Assembly (NCBI GenBank): GCA_001953115.1
Contig: LSSL01003021.1
Span: forward strand, 1 to 26,653
Length of the DNA: 26,653 bases
Reading direction: 5' to 3'
Source: Smittium mucronatum
Lineage: Eukaryota; Kickxellomycota; Harpellomycetes; Harpellales; Legeriomycetaceae
The notes beneath the pieces are model-generated. The model saw only the letters and a program-made list of their open reading frames with translations, ran no database searches and was not told the DNA's origin. Positions 21,700-26,653 of this stretch are shown here, one piece after another. The position numbers and the translations under genes were made by a program. Within the stretch, counting starts at the first letter, position 1; each line of letters begins with the position of its first letter.

Positions 21700-21755
21700 G
21701 GGAGGAGGAATGAGGAAGGAGGAAGGAAAAAGAGGGAATAGGGAAGAGGGAAGAT
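21700..21755. repeat. G-rich polypurine tract
   Basis: About 56 bases that are almost purely A and G on the plus strand, with repeated GGAGGA, GGAAGG and GGGAAGAGGG units. They stand out sharply from the surrounding A/T-rich sequence. Such tracts can form triplex or G-rich secondary structures. Whether it marks an element boundary is unknown. Confidence 0.75.
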
Positions 21756-23645
21756 GTGATTTCATAAAAATATGTTTTTAAAAAATAACAATAAACAGAA
21801 AAAAAAAACCATGGTTAATTCCAAATATTTCAATAAATTTTGATTTTTTTTGTTGTTCATAATTTCAAATTTATCTATTTTTTAAATTTAAACTATTTTA
21901 TGATAAATTTTGGATTAGAAAATATTGAACTGAGACAAATAATTAAATATTTTCGAAAATAGTTCTGTCTTCTTTCGATAAAAATTTGTTTTTTTAATAA
22001 ATTCGATTCTTTCCTAGAAATATCTTATTATTTAAAAATCGCAAATTTAACAATACAGCGCATATTTTTAATAAAGGTTCTGATGCTTCAAAAGTAACAA
22101 GTTTTATCGCTTTAAAAAATGATTACTTATTAATATTTTTATATTAATAATTTATTTCTTAATTTACTATTTAAATTTTGTTTGATAAAAATTTACAATA
22201 TTTAAATATTCTCAGTTTTTGCACTGGGAACCTATTATAGTTAATTAATAGGAAAATTACTGATATCTACATACATTTATAAAAAAATATTCTAAAAAGA
22301 TTTATTTGATTTATTTCATATTTTCAGGGGAGGTTTTTTTTTTTCATTTAATTAATTCTTCAAAAAGGTTTTATTAGGTATATGCAGACTATATTTAGCT
22401 ATTTTTTTAATATTTAGAAAATTTTGACTTTTATTATAACACCTAGCTTATAATTTATGAACTTTTTTTTTAAAATTTTCTGAAATATTCTATAATTATA
22501 AAGCTATTTGAAAAATTCATTGGTTATTAAAGAATATAACTTCAAATTTCAAAATAAAAAAAGAGCATCACAATATTGAATATATCCTCATATTATGGCA
22601 TAATAAAATATAAAAAAGTGTTTAAAAAGTCGACTCAGCCGTTTTTCTGATATAAACCACTTTCTAAAACTATTATAGATCAATAAATCCTATCGGTTTA
22701 ATATATATTTATATATTAGAAAACTGTTGCTGAAAATGATATTTAGTAATTGAAATAATTTTGTAAGATGATTAAATCTTAATTTTGCTCCAATAGCATT
22801 ATTTTTTCTCACCCCAGATATTATTTAAATGAAATTAGCTCTGAAAGTGGAACCTTATTTTCATTAAATATTTTCTTTAACCCTTATTAAGTCAAAAAAA
22901 ATTTCCACTACTATTATTTCACATTAAACATTTAAATTATTCAGAACTTTTGTTTTATACGTTAAATTCCGCATATTATTATAACGATTTCAATATTAGA
23001 TGAAATTAAATTCCATTTTCTGAATCACCACTGCTGATAAGTATAAATTAATATTGAAAAAAGATTCTATTTGATGCTATTCTAAGTATTAAATATTTAA
23101 ATCTTTCTTATCAATGTTTTCAAGGTGCAAAATTTGCTAAACTTATACAATTCTACCAATATAATTCAATATTTTGAAATGAAATCAAGAAAATATAATA
23201 CTGGCTATAAAAATAACTAAAATATCCCATTAGCGACGAAATTTTTAATTAGTTTATTGAAAATAAAACTTAATCCATTCAAAATCAAATCAAATAGTAG
23301 TGGTTATAAGCCCGGATAATATTTAAGAATTTTATATAGGAAAATAAAGACTCGAGTAGCCAATATCCCGATATATTTTTGAAAATAAGCCCTGATAAGA
23401 GAAATTTCGATTAAAATCTTCTTACAGGGGTTTCATTTTTTATAAATGCATTTTTCTAAATCATAAAAAATTTGTCCCATGTATACAAATCCGATTTCCC
23501 ATTTTAATAAAACAAACTCCCCATTTTAATAGATATTATCTCTTATTTTGATAAAGCGGATTCACTAATATAATAAAGCCTATTTTTTTAAAAAATAAAA
23601 GTACTAATTTTTAAATTCGGGATATACAATTCTTTTTAGAATTAA
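21756..23645. other. AT-rich intergenic stretch with weak iterations near its end
   Basis: No coding frame was found. Near 23490-23590 there are loosely repeated blocks of the form CCCATTTTAATAAA, CCCCATTTTAATAGA and TTATTTTGATAAAGC, spaced roughly 22-30 bases apart, reminiscent of the iteron layout seen at 14343. No inverted counterpart could be confirmed. Confidence 0.4.
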
Positions 23646-25950
23646 TTTTCGCCCAATATAGTGCTAAAAATAACAAAAAATAAATTTTTACACTCCATGG
23701 ATTTACCATCAGGGTTTTAGGTGTAAATTAAAGTTAAATAGGTACAATTTTTATTTTTAAAGGCCGAAAAATATCCACTTAAAATTATGGTAAATATTTA
23801 GTTGAGATTTTATATGTACTATGATTGGACGTCTTATTTTAAAAAAATGATTTTGAATTTTTGAGCTTTTTATTAAACCTATTATCAATCTTTCAACAAA
23901 TAATTTCAATCATTTAAATTTAGCAATATTTTTGAAACTTTTTGCATTAAAAAAAATACAGTATTTTTTAGACAGATATTTAATCAAAATATTATTATGA
24001 CAATACTAAAATAAGATTGAATTAGCTATATTTACTTTAAAGTTTATAGAGTGATATATTGTTCCATATACATAGTATTAATATATTAGAAATTTTTTCT
24101 TAATTTTAATTTTCAAGTTTTAATATAAATATAGTTCCAAAAATCCAAATAGGAAAAAATGCGATAGATAAATGATCTTTTTTTTTTTAAAAAAAAAATA
24201 ATTCATTTTTCGGATAAATAGTCTCAAAAAAAAAATTAAAAAAATCTTATTTATTTACTTATTTATAATTTTTGTTTCTTATTATCAAGTGAAAATTTCC
24301 AATAATTTTTTTTATGAAATATTTGTATTTTATAAGCTAATGGAAAGGTATTATAAAAAAATATTTTTTCTATTAATAGTTTATTTTAAGAAATTTAAAA
24401 TAAAAAATATATATTTAAGAATTAGTTGACATGGATTATTTCACGATTATAACATTGAATTCTCTTATTCTGGATTATCATAACCAAGTGAAACATTCTT
24501 CGATCTGTCTAAAAGCACTGAAAAGTCTTAAAATTTTAATGGGGGAAGAAGACTAAAAAGGGCGATATTAAACGAAGAGTTGGCTAATAATTTTTTTTCA
24601 AAATACGGAAATTGATTTACAAATACTTAAATTTTATTTTTTTTGGAAATTTATATATCTATAGTTAAGAGTTTATGTAAAAAATACATTTCTGTATTAT
24701 AAATCCGGAAGAATTTGTTTTCTTTTCGGAAAAATAAAGGAGGGGGGAGCTGGTCATGTAAATTATCGATAAAATCAGTGATTCTTTCAGAATATCCATC
24801 AAAGACGTTATTGGAAATAAAAAATTTATTGTAAAATGAGAATATACATACTTCAAAGTCAAAAATAAAAAGACTAATTATGGAAATGTGTTATACTAGA
24901 AAAAATTATTGAAGATTTTAGTATAAAGAAACATCAACAGCGTTTTAAATAATAGGCATGAAATCACTAAAGAAATTTAATTTATATCAAATGATAATTT
25001 AGCATTTTTAGATAAGAAGGGTATGAATATTTATTTGGAAGACCATACGGATACTCCGCTGTAAACAAAAAAGCTATAATAATTTTCAGAGGAAATAGAT
25101 ACTCCAATTAAATTTTTTGTCTGCAATTTTTATAAATATAATAATTTTTTAACAAATTTGTAAAAAAAAATTTAATAACATTTCATTTTACGTTTTTAAG
25201 AACATAGTTACTTTCTATAATAAAAAAAATATGAAAAAGTTTTTTTGGAAAATTCAGTAATAAATGAAACTAAAATGACTAAGAATATAGTTTCCTCATA
25301 TGATAATTGATAAAAAAAAATTTACCCTCTTATTTTCCGAGCTTAATTCAACAAAAAAAATATTTATAGTTTTTAAATCAACTATAAATTAATTAATCCT
25401 ATACCAATTAATCAACAGATAACCGAATAATACACTGTAACAATTTTAGAATTTTCGGAACTTATTTCGTCAATTGTATTAAACATATGGAAGAATTGGT
25501 AGCATTGATAAAAATATAAAAAAAAATTATTTATTAAGATTTTAGGGTAATTATTAAAATTGAATTAAATAGAAGCATCTGATTTTATAGATTATAAATA
25601 AATTAACCTTTTTTGGATCAGAATTATATTTTTAATTATTTTCTTTTCTCGTAAATAAAATATTGAATAAGATAACTGATTCAAGCATTGAATTTTTGGC
25701 TGAAACCTTCATAATAGGTTCAATAAAAAACTAAAAAATTCAAAATTATTTTTTTAAATTAAGATGTCCAATCATAGTACATATCAAATCTCAACAAAAT
25801 ATTCAACCTAATATTAAGTGGATATTTTTTGGTCTTTTAAAATAAAAATTGTACCTATTTTACTTTAATTTACACCTAAACCCCTGATGGTAAATCCATG
25901 AAGTGTAAAAATTTATTTTTTGTTATTTTCAGCACTATATTGAGCGAAAA
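23646..25950. mobile_element. 2.3-kb Tc1/mariner-superfamily element with ~250-bp TIRs
   Basis: The left arm at 23646-23896 is the reverse complement of 25702-25950, with a modest number of substitutions and small gaps. The outer ends are TTTTCGCCCAATATAGTGCT and the complement of TTTTCGCTCAATATAGTGCT. Conserved inner blocks include GGATTTACCATCAGGG and GTACTATGATTGGAC. Between the arms lies a plus-strand decayed transposase with DDE_3/Tc1-like motifs (24541-25140), which fixes the superfamily. The arms are much longer than the 20-60 bp usual for simple Tc1 elements but not unprecedented. No target TA duplication could be recognised with confidence at the ends. Confidence 0.82.
24541..25140 (+). 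pseudogene. decayed Tc1/mariner-type transposase (DDE_3)
   Basis: The pieces in order are as follows. GGRRLKRAILNEELANNFF at 24541 is a basic linker after the lost first helix-turn-helix. At about 24766-24880 comes SIKSVILSEYPSKTLLEIKN followed by HTSKSKIKRLIMEMCYTRKN, a typical second HTH of Tc1-like transposases with its TRK end. FISNDNLAFLDKKGMNIYL at about 24981 places the first catalytic Asp in the LDxxGxN motif. After a frame change at about 25034 it reads GRPYGYSAVNKKAIIIF and RGNRYSN. The order HTH, LDxxGMN, YGYSAVNKKA and GNR is the conserved start of the DDE_3 domain. Several stops and at least two frameshifts interrupt it, and the remaining D and E blocks downstream could not be followed, so it is inactive. 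It lies centrally between the TIRs at 23646 and 25950, consistent with being that element's own transposase. Confidence 0.75.
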
Positions 25951-25972
25951 TACATTCACAAAAGAAATATGG

Positions 25973-26110
25973 TGTCAGGACTAATTAATAATACAGATTA
26001 GCCTAATTGTCATTTCGCCTAATTAATTCGCTCAATTATTTATTCCCCCAATTTTAATCTCGCACCATTTACAAATTTTCATATTCCCAATTAGTCTCTT
26101 TTTAATTTAG
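25973..26110 (+). repeat. iteron cluster related to the 14343 element
   Basis: Starts with GTGTCAGGAC, like the GTCAGGATCAGGAC at the 14343 element's left end. It continues with CATTTCGCCTAATT, ATTCGCTCAATT, ATTCCCCCAATTTT, TCTCGCACCATTT and TTTTCATATTCCCAATT at about 13-16-base spacing. No inverted right half is visible before the window ends, so it is a half-element or is cut by later decay. It begins only 23 bp after the Tc1/mariner element's right end. Confidence 0.55.
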
Positions 26111-26653
26111 ACGTAATTACCAAATTCAAATTCAATATCTATATATAAAAATATTAAATATTCTAAAAAATTCACCATTAAACGTAAATTTATTAAATGC
26201 ATAAATTTATCTAATACTTGATCTAAAACCAATTAAACTGAATAAAATTGAATTGATAAAATCAATCATTTTTCCAATAAAAAATAAATGGCTGAAGTTT
26301 ATTTAATTAAAAATGGTAATGTGTATTTCAAAAAAATGGAAAAAAATTCATACTAAAATAAAATAAATATAAACCACAAGATCCCCATTTAAGATTAATA
26401 AGATTGATATTAAAATAAATTCCTAACACCTATTATTAAAATTATAGAGAGTATTTTTTTTAGGATAATTAGAAATAAGAATTTTTATATCAATAAAATT
26501 GATATATATTCCATTTGAATTGTGTAGGTTTCGATCAGCTGAAAAATTTAATAAAAAATAAACCAAGAATAGAAATAAACAAACAAATAAAGTTTTTGAT
26601 AAGTGTATTATTGTATAAATAAATATAAAGATCGTCACAAACTTGATTTTTAA
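26111..26653. other. AT-rich stretch to the window end, nothing recognised
   Basis: No credible coding frame; the one 71-codon minus-strand frame (26423-26638) is hydrophobic, low-complexity and without any recognised motif. Confidence 0.4.

Noticed and set aside
24665..24862. 65-codon minus-strand open frame
   Set aside because: Opposite to the second helix-turn-helix of the Tc1/mariner pseudogene; the plus-strand reading has the family motifs.
26423..26638. 71-codon minus-strand hydrophobic frame
   Set aside because: Phe/Ile/Leu-rich translation of A/T-rich DNA without any family pattern; treated as chance.

Overview
The window is very AT-rich eukaryotic DNA dominated by decayed DNA transposons, with one clearly intact gene. 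That gene, on the minus strand at 12910-14085, encodes a mitochondrial FtsJ/RrmJ-type rRNA 2'-O-methyltransferase (MRM2 class). It is split into six exons by five introns of 62-84 nt, and its first exon looks like a mitochondrial targeting peptide. Short AT-rich introns, a mitochondrial ribosome enzyme and many microsatellite-like A/T runs point to a mitochondriate eukaryote with a repeat-rich nuclear genome. An early-diverging fungus, a related parasite or another protist-like lineage would fit, but the sequence does not settle which. No tRNA, rRNA, CRISPR array or bacterial-style operon was seen.

Positions 1-12002 form a single 12-kb element bounded by about 707-bp terminal inverted repeats (TIRs) that differ at only about nine positions by eye. 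Just inside the right arm lies a plus-strand integrase gene (9898-11231) that is frameshifted, stop-ridden and internally deleted, but still shows an rve-type core and a Cys-rich C-terminal tail. The rest of the element holds three younger or older inverted-repeat insertions (1686-3740, 6062-7374, 7465-9418), part of a small MITE, and an anomalous GC-richer island at about 4836-5670 that I could not identify. Long TIRs, this size and a terminal integrase suggest a Polinton/Maverick-like or Ginger-like element. No other Polinton gene is recognisable.

From 12003 to the end the layout is: spacer; the MRM2 gene; a 368-bp inverted-repeat element whose arms are made of roughly 16-bp iterons (14343-14710); a 258-bp MITE (14805-15062); a DDE_Tnp_4-type transposase pseudogene (about 16100-17464); a possible integrase remnant (19001-19150); a second, different DDE transposase pseudogene (20042-21063); a polypurine tract (21700-21755); a 2.3-kb Tc1/mariner-superfamily element with about 250-bp TIRs and a ruined transposase (23646-25950); and a second iteron cluster (25973-26110).

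No set of genes here works as a pathway. The window is best read as a transposon graveyard around a single housekeeping mitochondrial gene. It contains at least four transposase or integrase lineages and several non-autonomous families, some with nearly identical arms and therefore probably mobilised recently.
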